DNA of 44,815 nucleotides, taken from the NCBI GenBank assembly GCA_029262055.1, contig JAJDAD010000098.1:1-44815 (forward strand). Direction: 5' to 3'. Below are positions 15,722 to 24,385 of this stretch, piece after piece (positions within the stretch are counted from its first letter, which is position 1; every line of letters begins with the position of its first letter). The stretch comes from Candidatus Zhuqueibacterota bacterium. GTDB taxonomy: Bacteria > Zhuqueibacterota > Zhuqueibacteria > Oceanimicrobiales > Oceanimicrobiaceae. A model generated the notes under the pieces. It saw only the letters and a list, made by a program, of their open reading frames with translations, did no database searches and was not told the origin of the DNA. Position numbers and translations under genes: made by a program.

Positions 15722-18361
15722 CTAATTCTCCGGGTATCCCTCTTTTTCCAGCCAATATAGTAAATAAGGAACATTGTAGGCGTGCGTCCAGCCGAATACT
15801 CTTGAGCCGCCGTTAAGGGTCCAGTTGGGACGTCTATCCGGTGCCAGCTCGTTGGGCGGCATATGATCCACACTTTCAAGGGCATTAAAAAGCTCGAGCT
15901 GAGTGTGCGTTCCATCAAAAAGGTTTGGATCAGAAAGTTTGTCCGTTTTCAACACATCAGCTCTTTTAACTGCCTCCCGGTAAAGGCTTGACTCCCCCGA
16001 CAATTTATACCCGATTAACAAACTGTGAATAGTCGATAGAAACGATTCCATTCCGTGATTGCGGGGCGGGACGTCGCGAACCCATCGCGCATGACGTACC
16101 AGAGCAGATTGAATTCTTGGTTCTCCGGTGAGTTGCAAGTATTTTCGCAAGCCATGGGAGACATAGACCTGGGCATATCCATAGCGATCGAGCACAAGGC
16201 TACCGCCCTGCGGATGCTGCAAACGGAGCATGGTGTCCACCCGGTCTTTTAGCTCCTTGAAATATCGCTCATCTTTTGTTGCATCATAGATCTCGGCCAG
16301 GTTCCAGACAGACAGGTATAGGCGCCGACCTCGCAAGTCATGCTCACCCCAAATGCGTTTCAAGTAAGTGTCTGCCGTTAGTTTTGCAACTTCCAGTCCC
16401 CTGTGATATCCACTTAAATAGTAGGACGCGACCCATCCCATGGCCCAGACGTGAGCGCTATATAACGTCCCCCAGTGCTGCCTGCCCTCGCGCGCGCCCA
16501 TTCCGAGATATGGGTTGCCCTGTGGTTTGTCTTTCTCCTTCCAGAAGTCGAGCGCGTAATTGGAATCACCGGCATATTCGGGATCGGCGGGCCAGTGAAT
16601 GTTATCGACGTCCATGCTGTGGCGACTTGCCGCTTCGGCAGAGAGATAAATTTCTCTATCGCCGGTGCGCATAAAGTGCAGCCAGCGCATGTAATCCTGA
16701 CCAGGCTCGTTATTATTCAAAATAACCCAATCCATCTTGTAGTAGTATGTCATTCTATCCCCATAGTCAAACATACCGTACCAGGGTTCCCAGTTTTGAT
16801 TAAAACGCATCCACTTGAACTTGTAATCCATTCCACGCTCAAATTCAGGAAACTCTTCCGAATGCGGTGCGAAAGAACCATATACTTCACTGTTGGCATA
16901 CCACTCAGGATCAGCATGAGCTATCGGCGGATCGAGGAAGTAACGCATTTTGTTTTCGATATCGCGGGGGCCATTTCCCCCTTTGTGGAAATTGTAAACG
17001 AGCTCAGTTGTCTTTGTCACACCTTGCGCAAAATTGCTGACCATCCCACCGTCTTGCTCACTGGAGAGCCGGGCAAAACTCATCGGTTCAGCGTCTGGAG
17101 ACCAGGAAAAAGCGGTTACTTCCTTTCCGGCGATATCCAGATTAATTTCCTTTGGATACTCCTCAAAAAAATGCCGCATACCAACGCTGATTCCCCAGCG
17201 CGGGCCAGAGATATCCAGCCAGCCATCAGCCTTGGCCGACTCAACCAGGAGCGCGGAATCAGAGGTGATCTTCGCGAAAAAACCGTCAATTCTCTTTTCG
17301 GGCGTAGAATTCGGGACCGGTGGCATACGGGTGGGTTTTGGGCCGGATTGCAGGATTGACAGTTCTTTTTGTGAGGTGACACCGGTTTCGAAGAACTCTC
17401 GGTCACCGCGCTGCCACCACATGCCTTTGCGATAAGCGGTCGTATAGTTCAACTCTTCGGACAACTTGTAGTCGAGAGAAATACCTGCTGCCGCTATTCT
17501 ATCATTCGGTTGCGCCCAGCCCGGGTCACCAACCAAAGTCTGCTCATCAACGATATTTTCAGACTGGGTGGCAATTAAGGCGTGTTCACCTTCAAAGGGC
17601 TTGTGCTTGTCGGGTTCACCGGTATAAGTCAATGTGTGCAGTACGCGAACAAAAGACTTGCCGGCATAGGCATGCACCCTCACGATAAACGGAGAGGGAT
17701 TGTTATCCTCACGCGAGTATTGATATTCACCCTCGGCTCTAATTATCATGTGTAGAGGACCCGAGCCTTTTTCAATCCAATTCCTTTTGAGCACAGCCTT
17801 TGATTTGTCAAGTCCTGCGTCGTCAAGAATATCCAGAAATGAGCCCCGGCCCTCAGGTCCTTCAGCTATGATGTCATTTTCATCAAACCCATCTCCGGCC
17901 AAATCCAGTTCCACTTTGTCCAAAAAGCCGTTGCCGCCCTTGTTTATTCGGAAACGAAGCGGGCCCGTGGATACTGTGATATAACCCCGTGCACGCTGGT
18001 TATTATTCACCACAATCCTTTCACTCGCTATCGGGGCGCGAACAATGTTCGCTCCGTACTCCAGGAAATAGCGGTCCGTATTCTCGCAAAAGAAGAATAC
18101 CCAAATCCACTTGATGCTCTCATCAGCGGGCATCCAGGTTGTTACTTCGGTGATTTGAGAAGGAATCTCCTTACCCTTTGCATTTAGCACACGCACATGG
18201 TCAGGCGAATCCAGGACGCCTTTTGCGAAAGGGATTCCCATTGTCAAAGGCGCGCCCGCAATCGGCTGCTCAACCTTAAGCGGTATCCGTGACTGACCGA
18301 ACAAAGCTCCGGCAACCATAGACAAAAGGATTATTAAGGATAGTAAGAGGAATTTTTTCAT
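15722..18361 (-). CDS. YetA/PcRGLX-like putative exported polysaccharide lyase
   Basis: This 879-aa protein has a signal peptide (residues 1-22, cleaved near LFGQS). Residues about 25-110 look like the N-terminal RIFT-barrel of the YetA/PcRGLX (exo-rhamnogalacturonan lyase-like) family, with IPLKVEQPIAGAPLTMGIPF and an AKGKEIPSQ-x-E-x-TTWMPADESIKW pattern. The middle is beta-rich. The C-terminal half (about 500-860) is tryptophan-rich and helical, like an alpha/alpha toroid (YGYAQVYVSHGLRKYLQLTGEP and AVKRADVLKTDKL). The position before nagB and after SusCD suggests action on an amino-sugar polymer, but the substrate is not known. The gap of 265 bp to the ROK gene may mark an internal promoter. 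Confidence 0.75.
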   Translation of the reverse strand: MKKFLLLSLIILLSMVAGALFGQSRIPLKVEQPIAGAPLTMGIPFAKGVLDSPDHVRVLNAKGKEIPSQITEVTTWMPADESIKWIWVFFFCENTDRYFLEYGANIVRAPIASERIVVNNNQRARGYITVSTGPLRFRINKGGNGFLDKVELDLAGDGFDENDIIAEGPEGRGSFLDILDDAGLDKSKAVLKRNWIEKGSGPLHMIIRAEGEYQYSREDNNPSPFIVRVHAYAGKSFVRVLHTLTYTGEPDKHKPFEGEHALIATQSENIVDEQTLVGDPGWAQPNDRIAAAGISLDYKLSEELNYTTAYRKGMWWQRGDREFFETGVTSQKELSILQSGPKPTRMPPVPNSTPEKRIDGFFAKITSDSALLVESAKADGWLDISGPRWGISVGMRHFFEEYPKEINLDIAGKEVTAFSWSPDAEPMSFARLSSEQDGGMVSNFAQGVTKTTELVYNFHKGGNGPRDIENKMRYFLDPPIAHADPEWYANSEVYGSFAPHSEEFPEFERGMDYKFKWMRFNQNWEPWYGMFDYGDRMTYYYKMDWVILNNNEPGQDYMRWLHFMRTGDREIYLSAEAASRHSMDVDNIHWPADPEYAGDSNYALDFWKEKDKPQGNPYLGMGAREGRQHWGTLYSAHVWAMGWVASYYLSGYHRGLEVAKLTADTYLKRIWGEHDLRGRRLYLSVWNLAEIYDATKDERYFKELKDRVDTMLRLQHPQGGSLVLDRYGYAQVYVSHGLRKYLQLTGEPRIQSALVRHARWVRDVPPRNHGMESFLSTIHSLLIGYKLSGESSLYREAVKRADVLKTDKLSDPNLFDGTHTQLELFNALESVDHMPPNELAPDRRPNWTLNGGSRVFGWTHAYNVPYLLYWLEKEGYPEN

Positions 18362-18477
18362 GCTGGGAAAACCTCCCTAAGAGTCTTGCTCTGCTTGCGA
18401 ATAGCTCCGACAACCATTTTCCACAGGGAACGAGAACAGATGGTGTAATCAGTATCTGCCCGAAAACTAACTTCGCT

Positions 18478-18554
18478 GTCATTCCGGCATAGTGTTGAGC
18501 TGGAATCTTCTGGCTAAGCCCATGGATTCCGGCTGAAAAGATCGCCGGAATGAC
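18478..18554. repeat. REP-like inverted repeat GTCATTCCGGC / GCCGGAATGAC
   Basis: An 11-bp perfect inverted repeat, GTCATTCCGGC at 18478-18488 and GCCGGAATGAC at 18544-18554, encloses about 55 bases that include further copies of the GGAATC/GATTCC motif. GTCATTCCGGC-type palindromes are widespread dispersed elements in bacterial genomes. It lies in the gap between the ROK kinase and the lyase-like gene and could attenuate or stabilise the operon transcript. Confidence 0.7.
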
Positions 18555-18626
18555 ATAACTGAACGAGTCTTCGGTCAAGCACTAATCATATTTCAGTTGT
18601 TCAATCTCGGTGTTTTTTCAACAACT

Positions 18627-19481
18627 TCAGGTTGTTTGAGCATCATAATAAAGCGCCGCCGCCCCCAAAATGGCGCCATGCTCCAGCTCTGAGACTTCAA
18701 TCTTCAGCGACTTGATCGAATTTGAATAGACAAAGGATTGTATCGACTCCCACATCGCTTCCTCGAAAAACCGGAAGGCCTTGCGCACTGACCCGCCCAG
18801 GACAATTATCTCAGGATCATAAGCATAAAGAACTGTCTTGATACCATTACCCAGATGATGCCCGAACTCCTTGAACATTCTCTTTGCTTCGTCCTCGCCG
18901 GCCTCTGCCCTTTGACAAACCTGCTCGCCGGTTTGTCCGAATTGACGAGTAAAGAATTGTCCGCAGCAATAGTACTCATAAACACTATCCAGGTAAGCCA
19001 TCATACCGAACTCACCCGCTCCACAATTTCTCCCGGAATACAACTTGTTATCTACGATGATTCCTCCGGCAAAACCTGTTCCCAAAATTAGTCCGATAAC
19101 CGATTGATATCCGACTCCTTTGCCGAAATGTTTTTCACCCAGTGCAAAACAGTTAGCGTCGTTGTTTACAAAAGTCGGCGCGGAATACCGCTCTTCCATT
19201 ATGGATTTAAGATGCACTTCTTTCCAGGATGGGATATTCTGCACATCATAAACGATGCCCTTCTCAACATCCACAACGCTTGGGACGCCTATGCCAATGC
19301 CGTCAAGATCCTCAGGCTGAGACTTATCTATTATCTCAAAAACCTGATCCAGTACATCGTCCACCGAGCCTTGTGAATTTATCTTGGTAGAGGACACCTC
19401 TCCGAGCTGGTGGTTTCGTACTAATCCTGCCCGGACATTCGTGCCTCCTAAATCAAGCCCTAATATGTTTATCTCTTTCAT
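18627..19481 (-). CDS. ROK-family sugar kinase
   Basis: ROK kinases phosphorylate glucose, glucosamine, N-acetylglucosamine or similar sugars with ATP. The 284-aa protein shows the phosphate loop GLDLGGTNVRAG near the N-terminus, FVNNDANCFALGE with the catalytic Asp, and LILGTGFAGGIIV. The zinc motif normally CxCGxxGCxE is altered: after GAGEFG it reads EYYCCGQFFTRQFG, so the second and third Cys positions of the usual motif are missing. The ATG at 19481 is preferred to a TTG nine bases upstream because it gives the usual N-terminus. By context it probably makes glucosamine-6-phosphate for NagB. It follows the MFS gene by 38 bp. Confidence 0.9.
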   Translation of the reverse strand: MKEINILGLDLGGTNVRAGLVRNHQLGEVSSTKINSQGSVDDVLDQVFEIIDKSQPEDLDGIGIGVPSVVDVEKGIVYDVQNIPSWKEVHLKSIMEERYSAPTFVNNDANCFALGEKHFGKGVGYQSVIGLILGTGFAGGIIVDNKLYSGRNCGAGEFGMMAYLDSVYEYYCCGQFFTRQFGQTGEQVCQRAEAGEDEAKRMFKEFGHHLGNGIKTVLYAYDPEIIVLGGSVRKAFRFFEEAMWESIQSFVYSNSIKSLKIEVSELEHGAILGAAALYYDAQTT

Positions 19482-19519
19482 TGTTCTCAAATCGACAGAA
19501 TGGCGGCTCCTAATTTCTC

Positions 19520-20782
19520 CTAACCGTCCGCTGATTCTTTTTTCCCAAATTCGATGGTCACATTCTTAATCAAAGGCTTCGCCCAGAAACCGATACTCAG
19601 GATGTACCCCATTGGTAGATATAAAAATACCATGCCGTTTCTCAAACCCATGAGGTCTCCGAGTCCGCCGACAATCAACGGCAGGACTGCGCCCCCGATA
19701 ATGGCAGTGACCAAAATTCCCGAAAAACTGCCGTGGTGTTCTTCAACTGAATTGAGTGCCAGGGAAAATATGATGGGGTACATGACAGACGAAAAAAAGC
19801 CGACCGCAGGGAAGGCAATTAATGCAACCGGCCCGGACATAAACAGGGCTGCGGTTAAGCTCATAATCGCCGCGATTGTGAAGATGACCAACACTATCTT
19901 GCTGTCGAGCAATTTCAGCAAGACAATGCCCGCGATACCACCGATGGTCATGAGCCCCCAGAAGTAAGCGACCGTTCTAGCGCCGGTTGTCTGCGGATCA
20001 TAGCCATGGTATTTGTTCAGAAACTCAGAGATCCAGTTTGCGACGCCCTGCTCGAGTCCTACATAAGTAAATATTCCAAGGAAAAACAAAACAACAGTTG
20101 GGTTCTTCAGTAACTCAAAGTGAGTTTTCAGGGCGCCAACCTGTTCATCTGCTTTGCGCTCAACTTCAGGTATTCTTGAGACAAATATAATACCTACCAT
20201 GAGTAGAGAAATGACTGCAAAAAGCCAATAAAGGGAGATCCATGGGATACTTTCAGGAACGACATTTGACAGCGTCGAGATCAGCATGTTTGAATCGGAC
20301 GACTTCTTCTCGAGATTAAGCACGAGATATGAATAAACAAGGGGACTGATGAAGGAAGCAGCGCCGAAAATCAATTGCGCTACCGTAGCATTGAATGCGA
20401 AGTGTTCCTCGCCACCGGCTTCCCTTAGCAAGGGGTTGATGGCGACTTGCAGCATGGCCATGCCCGAGCCTATGAGAAACAGGGAAAAAACAGCATTCAA
20501 ATAATTTGGAAACAGTGCCAGAATAAGCGAGCCTAAGAACGCCACAGCAAACGCGGCCACCATGACCGGTTTTTCCTGAAATCTCTCAATGAGTAATCCT
20601 GCAGGAATTGACATGACACCATAAGCGATAAAGAACGCAAACGGCAGCACGGCCACGAGGGTCAAGCTTAACTTGAAATCTTCAATAATCTCAGGGACGA
20701 GAGGACCAATGATATTTGTTAGGAAGGAGATAACAAAAAAGGTCAGAAAAATGAGGCCGACGACATAATAGCTTCTTCGAAT
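19520..20782 (-). CDS. FucP-like MFS sugar permease, probable ATT start
   Basis: The inner-membrane transporter is of the FucP/NagP-like branch of the major facilitator superfamily, with about 12 helices. The reading frame is open upstream of the first TTG to 20797 and continues the family's first helix: YYVVGLIFLTFFVISFLTNI and IGPLVPEIIEDFKLS. No ATG, GTG or TTG lies there, but an ATT at 20782 sits 8 bases after a perfect AGGAGG and just after an in-frame TAA. I therefore start the protein at this ATT (420 aa, N-terminus (M)RRSYYVVG), a rare start codon. The alternative TTG at 20665 would delete helix 1 and has no ribosome-binding site. It likely imports the amino sugar freed in the periplasm. 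Confidence 0.85.
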   Translation of the reverse strand: MRRSYYVVGLIFLTFFVISFLTNIIGPLVPEIIEDFKLSLTLVAVLPFAFFIAYGVMSIPAGLLIERFQEKPVMVAAFAVAFLGSLILALFPNYLNAVFSLFLIGSGMAMLQVAINPLLREAGGEEHFAFNATVAQLIFGAASFISPLVYSYLVLNLEKKSSDSNMLISTLSNVVPESIPWISLYWLFAVISLLMVGIIFVSRIPEVERKADEQVGALKTHFELLKNPTVVLFFLGIFTYVGLEQGVANWISEFLNKYHGYDPQTTGARTVAYFWGLMTIGGIAGIVLLKLLDSKIVLVIFTIAAIMSLTAALFMSGPVALIAFPAVGFFSSVMYPIIFSLALNSVEEHHGSFSGILVTAIIGGAVLPLIVGGLGDLMGLRNGMVFLYLPMGYILSIGFWAKPLIKNVTIEFGKKESADG

Positions 20783-20790
20783 TGGTTTAT

Positions 20791-20796
20791 CCTCCT
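20791..20796 (-). promoter_or_regulatory. Ribosome-binding site deciding the ATT start of the MFS gene
   Basis: On the minus strand AGGAGG lies 8 bases before ATT, the first codon of the frame carrying the missing first membrane helix, and 4 bases after an in-frame TAA. Spacing and strength match the other genes here, so the initiation site is well supported even though the codon is unusual. Confidence 0.7.
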
Positions 20797-20882
20797 CTTA
20801 AGGTGAGACGGGAAATGTAAGACGTGAAACGTGTAAAACAAACACTCAAACCTTCCCTGCTTGGTATTTCATACTTAACGTT

Positions 20883-21788
20883 TCACTTACGCAGCATGGG
20901 GAACATCCTCCGGATTTCCTCTTCACCGGGCTGCTTGCCGTACTCACAAATCTCAAACGCCTCAGCATATTTTACATCCCTGGCTTTTTCAGGTCCGTAC
21001 CACTTTTCAAGCGACTTGCGGAGTTCGGGTGAGATAGATGCACCCTGGTAAACCCCGAACACCTCCTTGAGCCATTTCTTGCGGTCCGCTGGGCCTTCAG
21101 GTACTTCATCAACTCTTCCCACTGTCCATGGCATCCATTCATAAAACTGGGAAACGTGGGCGTCCAGACCGGCCATTTTTTTATCAACGGTTTTATCGAT
21201 TGCTACTGCGATGTCAGGTCGAAATGGATTTGGCCGTTGGAAGTGGTCGCTGAAGTAAAGAAAAATCGGGTTTTTCTTCAAAGGCGGCGTATCCGGCGTG
21301 ACATTCGGTACGATTACCAGATAGGCGGCATCTTGAACTAGTTCACCAGTATATCGGTGGTCGGGATGGTAGTCATTCGGACGTGGAGACAACACAATGT
21401 CTGCATTCCATTTACGGATTTCCCGGATGATCTGGTGCCGGACTTCCAGGCTAGGTACCAATTCGGCATCATGATTGTCGAGGGTGACATATTCGTCGAT
21501 GCCATAACGACGGCCAGCTTCCTCGGCCTCGGCACGTCTGCGTTTGGCGAGGGCGCCGCCACCCTCGGTCTGATGTCCGGCATCACCGTTTGTGACTGAC
21601 ACAAACTTGACCGCATGGCCCATTTCTGCGAAGAGAGCCGCTGTACCTCCGAACTTTGCATCGCAGTCGTCCGGGTGGGCCCCAATCGCAATAATTCGAA
21701 GCTTGCCATCGTCCGAGTTCCCTGCACCCTGTGCGAAGGATAGGATTGTGCTGCAAAGTATCGAAGAAACAATTAGTAACTGCTTCAT
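20883..21788 (-). CDS. Exported PIG-L family deacetylase 1
   Basis: PIG-L family enzymes remove acetyl groups from N-acetylglucosamine units, usually with zinc. The 301-aa protein starts with a signal peptide (residues 1-20, LLIVSSILCSTILSFAQG). The zinc and catalytic motif is GAHPDDCD (residues 36-43, Asp41 expected to be the base), and the third zinc ligand lies in NDYHPDHRYTG (His144). The ATG at 21788 is chosen over one 33 bases upstream because AGGAAAGG lies 7 bases before it and the signal peptide then starts properly. The enzyme would act in the periplasm on sugars taken up by SusCD. A decayed copy lies at 30082-30291. Confidence 0.9.
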   Translation of the reverse strand: MKQLLIVSSILCSTILSFAQGAGNSDDGKLRIIAIGAHPDDCDAKFGGTAALFAEMGHAVKFVSVTNGDAGHQTEGGGALAKRRRAEAEEAGRRYGIDEYVTLDNHDAELVPSLEVRHQIIREIRKWNADIVLSPRPNDYHPDHRYTGELVQDAAYLVIVPNVTPDTPPLKKNPIFLYFSDHFQRPNPFRPDIAVAIDKTVDKKMAGLDAHVSQFYEWMPWTVGRVDEVPEGPADRKKWLKEVFGVYQGASISPELRKSLEKWYGPEKARDVKYAEAFEICEYGKQPGEEEIRRMFPMLRK

Positions 21789-21890
21789 GGTATGGCCTTT
21801 CCTGCGTTTACAGATTGCCACAGAGACTAGAGGGTAGCGAGACGAAATTCCGGTAGAATTCTCCAGGCATCTCTGTGACAGTAAGAATTA

Positions 21891-22748
21891 TCACCGGCCG
21901 CTGCCGATTCCATCCGGCGCACCTTTATAATAGCGAAACCCTTCCATCGCTTTGCCGTCTCTCATGGGAATCTTCTTCATTCTCTCCAGGAATGCCTTGC
22001 GATCTTCGGGTTTCAGATCATCCGGGCTGGGGCCTGTGTAGTTGTTCCACGCTGCACTCATCTGGCTTATGTGCTGGGAGCGCGCCTTTATTTTTTTCTC
22101 CTCATGTCCCGTGATATCAACCCAGGTATTGATATCTTTTTCAACACCACCATAAAACATATACTCTGGAATGGCGTGCGCCTCAAGACCTTCGTGGATA
22201 ATTTGTCCCGGGAAAATCAAACGCCATTCAGCGGCGCGGGCAGCATCCACCGATAGATAAGATGCCGCGCGGTGATCGGTTTTATGCCAGCGCACATAAC
22301 CATGTCCAGGGTCCCAGGAGATTAGTACATCCGGTTTTATTTTCCGATAGTGCCAGACAAGCCGCCGTACCACTTCTTCTTTGTCCGCAAACTCAACCAT
22401 GCCATCGGTGTAGCCAAGATTAATATAATGATCCGCGTCAATGCCTATTTCAGCCAGGGCGTTGAGCTCTTCCTGGCGACGGATTTTGGACAGCCTGTCC
22501 CGCGTCATGGTAGGATCCTTAGTCCCAACATTGCCGGTAGTCAGCAGCAGCACGTAGACTTCGTTACCGTTCTCCCGAAGTAGGGAGAGTGTCCCATACC
22601 TGCCGGCATCATCATCCGGATGAGCCCCAACCAATAGCACGGTCTTTCCTGTCCACTTCTCGACCGGCACTTCTGGTTGTCCGACAGCCAGAGCCGGCAC
22701 AAAGAGAAGTATTGCCAACAAGACGATGACAGAGTTTGCACTATGCAT
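21891..22748 (-). CDS. Exported PIG-L family deacetylase 2
   Basis: A second PIG-L deacetylase, 285 aa, only distantly similar to its neighbour. It has a signal peptide (residues 1-23, VIVLLAILLFVPALAVGQ), the GAHPDDDAGR zinc/catalytic motif (residues 41-50) and HKTDHRAASY (about 155-164) for the third ligand. An AGGAG lies 6 bases before the ATG at 22748; an upstream extension exists in frame but would bury the signal peptide. Two different exported deacetylases suggest two acetylated positions or oligomer and monomer substrates. It follows SusD by 127 bp. Confidence 0.9.
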   Translation of the reverse strand: MHSANSVIVLLAILLFVPALAVGQPEVPVEKWTGKTVLLVGAHPDDDAGRYGTLSLLRENGNEVYVLLLTTGNVGTKDPTMTRDRLSKIRRQEELNALAEIGIDADHYINLGYTDGMVEFADKEEVVRRLVWHYRKIKPDVLISWDPGHGYVRWHKTDHRAASYLSVDAARAAEWRLIFPGQIIHEGLEAHAIPEYMFYGGVEKDINTWVDITGHEEKKIKARSQHISQMSAAWNNYTGPSPDDLKPEDRKAFLERMKKIPMRDGKAMEGFRYYKGAPDGIGSGR

Positions 22749-22875
22749 AAACAACTCCTGTTTCTTAGTCGTGAACATTTGTTTTCGCCAAAGCCTGGCT
22801 ACGACCAGCTCCCATATTTTTTCCGAAACATCGAAAATAATGGAGCCGGTTCCGTAGCACAATCGCCAGGTCTCT

Positions 22876-24345
22876 CTAATAGCCGGGATTCTGTGTCAGG
22901 CCCAAATCTACCTCTCTTTGAGGAATAGGATATAATAACTGATTGGCACTGGGCGGCGGAAATGTTGCATCAACAAAAGTATCGAGTGTGGCTCCCGAGC
23001 TGTGGGCCTGCATCACTTCCAGAGCTTTTCCAAACCGCAGCAGATCATACCAGCGGTGGTTTTCAAATGCCAGCTCTATTCTCCTTTCCTGGAGCAATTT
23101 GTCTTCGAACGTTCCCGGGGTACTAGAGCCTATATCAGCCAGGCCGGCACGACTCCTCACTTGATTAATTAAATCGTAGGCTTCTCCACCCTCGCCAATG
23201 GCCTCCGCCAGCATAAGCAATACATCAGCATAGCGAAATACAATGAAATTATTATCAGCGTCATTTTCACCAAATGGCACGCTAAAATATTTTCGGACGT
23301 ATCTTTGTCTTGCCCCTGATGTTGGGTCCAGGAACGTAGTATCCATGGAAACCTCAAAACGCAAGTCACCAGGCTCATAAGAAGTGATCAAGTCCACCGT
23401 CGGCCTGTTACGGCCGCCGGCCGGCTGTCCACCCACGAGACTTGCGTCCGGAGTGAAGGCATTGGCGTATCCGCTGCCCTCGCCAAGTCCGCCTCCTCTG
23501 AACTGCACTTCAAGGATGGACTCGCTATTAAGTTCATTTGCCTGGCCCCACAGGTCCGCATAATTGGGCACCAATTGATAGGCCCCACTGCCCATAACGG
23601 CACGCAAGGCCGTTGCAGCATTAACCTTGTCCCCCACCGTAAGATACACCCTCGCCAATAGCGTTTGGGCTGCGCCCTTGGTCGCCCTGCCACCTACTGT
23701 TGACGGATGACCGTCAGGAAGTTTCCCCGCGGCCTCCTGTAAATCAGCAATCAGTTGAGTAAAAACAGTCGCAGCAGGAACTTGCTCAAGCTGCGCTGAG
23801 ACGGAGACGGTTTCCGTGAGCGGCATTGGAATATTGCCGAACAGCAGAGCTAAGTTATAATAGAACAATGATCTCAGGAAAAGCGCTTCCCCGGTGAATT
23901 GATCCTTCAAACTCTGATCCATGTCTATATCCACGATGCGGGTAAGAACAATGTTAGCCCTGGCAATACCCGAATAGGATCCCACCCAAGCACCCAGAAC
24001 AAATTCGTTCAAGGCATCTTCGGCGAACACGTTGACTACGGCTATGGAGAAAGCGAGGCCTGTCACATCACCGCCCTGGTCCGTATTATCCGATCTCATT
24101 TCTGTCATCAGCCAATAGCCATTGGTACCGCCTGTGGCAACTGCATCGGTAGTTCCGTAGGTACCGCCGCTCTGTAAAGCATCATAGATGCCGCTTACCG
24201 CAATCTCTATGTCACCGGCAGTCCGATAGAAGTTTTCAACATTTCTTTCCGACTGCGGCGCCAGTGTCGTGAAGCCATCAGAACAAGATTGTACAAGGAA
24301 TGATGACATCATCAGTGCTGATGCCATAAATATTCTTTTTATCAT
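22876..24345 (-). CDS. susD-like: SusD/RagB-like nutrient-binding lipoprotein
   Basis: SusD-like proteins sit on the cell surface as the lid of the SusC transporter and bind the oligosaccharide. The 489-aa length is typical. The N-terminus is a lipoprotein signal with lipobox QSC (Cys21), followed by SDGFTTLAPQSE and an early RTAGDIEIAVSGIYDALQ segment. The C-terminal part has FRYADVLLMLAEAIGEGG and the RRIELAFENHRWYDLLRFG motif, then LYPIPQREVDLGLTQNPGY, the classic family ending. AGGAGG precedes the ATG. It follows the SusC gene by 40 bp. Confidence 0.95.
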   Translation of the reverse strand: MIKRIFMASALMMSSFLVQSCSDGFTTLAPQSERNVENFYRTAGDIEIAVSGIYDALQSGGTYGTTDAVATGGTNGYWLMTEMRSDNTDQGGDVTGLAFSIAVVNVFAEDALNEFVLGAWVGSYSGIARANIVLTRIVDIDMDQSLKDQFTGEALFLRSLFYYNLALLFGNIPMPLTETVSVSAQLEQVPAATVFTQLIADLQEAAGKLPDGHPSTVGGRATKGAAQTLLARVYLTVGDKVNAATALRAVMGSGAYQLVPNYADLWGQANELNSESILEVQFRGGGLGEGSGYANAFTPDASLVGGQPAGGRNRPTVDLITSYEPGDLRFEVSMDTTFLDPTSGARQRYVRKYFSVPFGENDADNNFIVFRYADVLLMLAEAIGEGGEAYDLINQVRSRAGLADIGSSTPGTFEDKLLQERRIELAFENHRWYDLLRFGKALEVMQAHSSGATLDTFVDATFPPPSANQLLYPIPQREVDLGLTQNPGY

Positions 24346-24385
24346 GGTTTCCTCCTGTTTATTCTTGCCGTCAATTTGCTTTGTC

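Noticed and set aside
16475-17359. A 294-codon open frame on the plus strand
   Set aside because: It is antisense to the lyase-like gene, has no ribosome-binding site or known domain, and the minus strand has a convincing protein family.
20883-22748. The two PIG-L genes as a recent tandem duplication
   Set aside because: Apart from the AHPDD and DHR motifs they align poorly and differ in length, so they are old paralogues or separate acquisitions.
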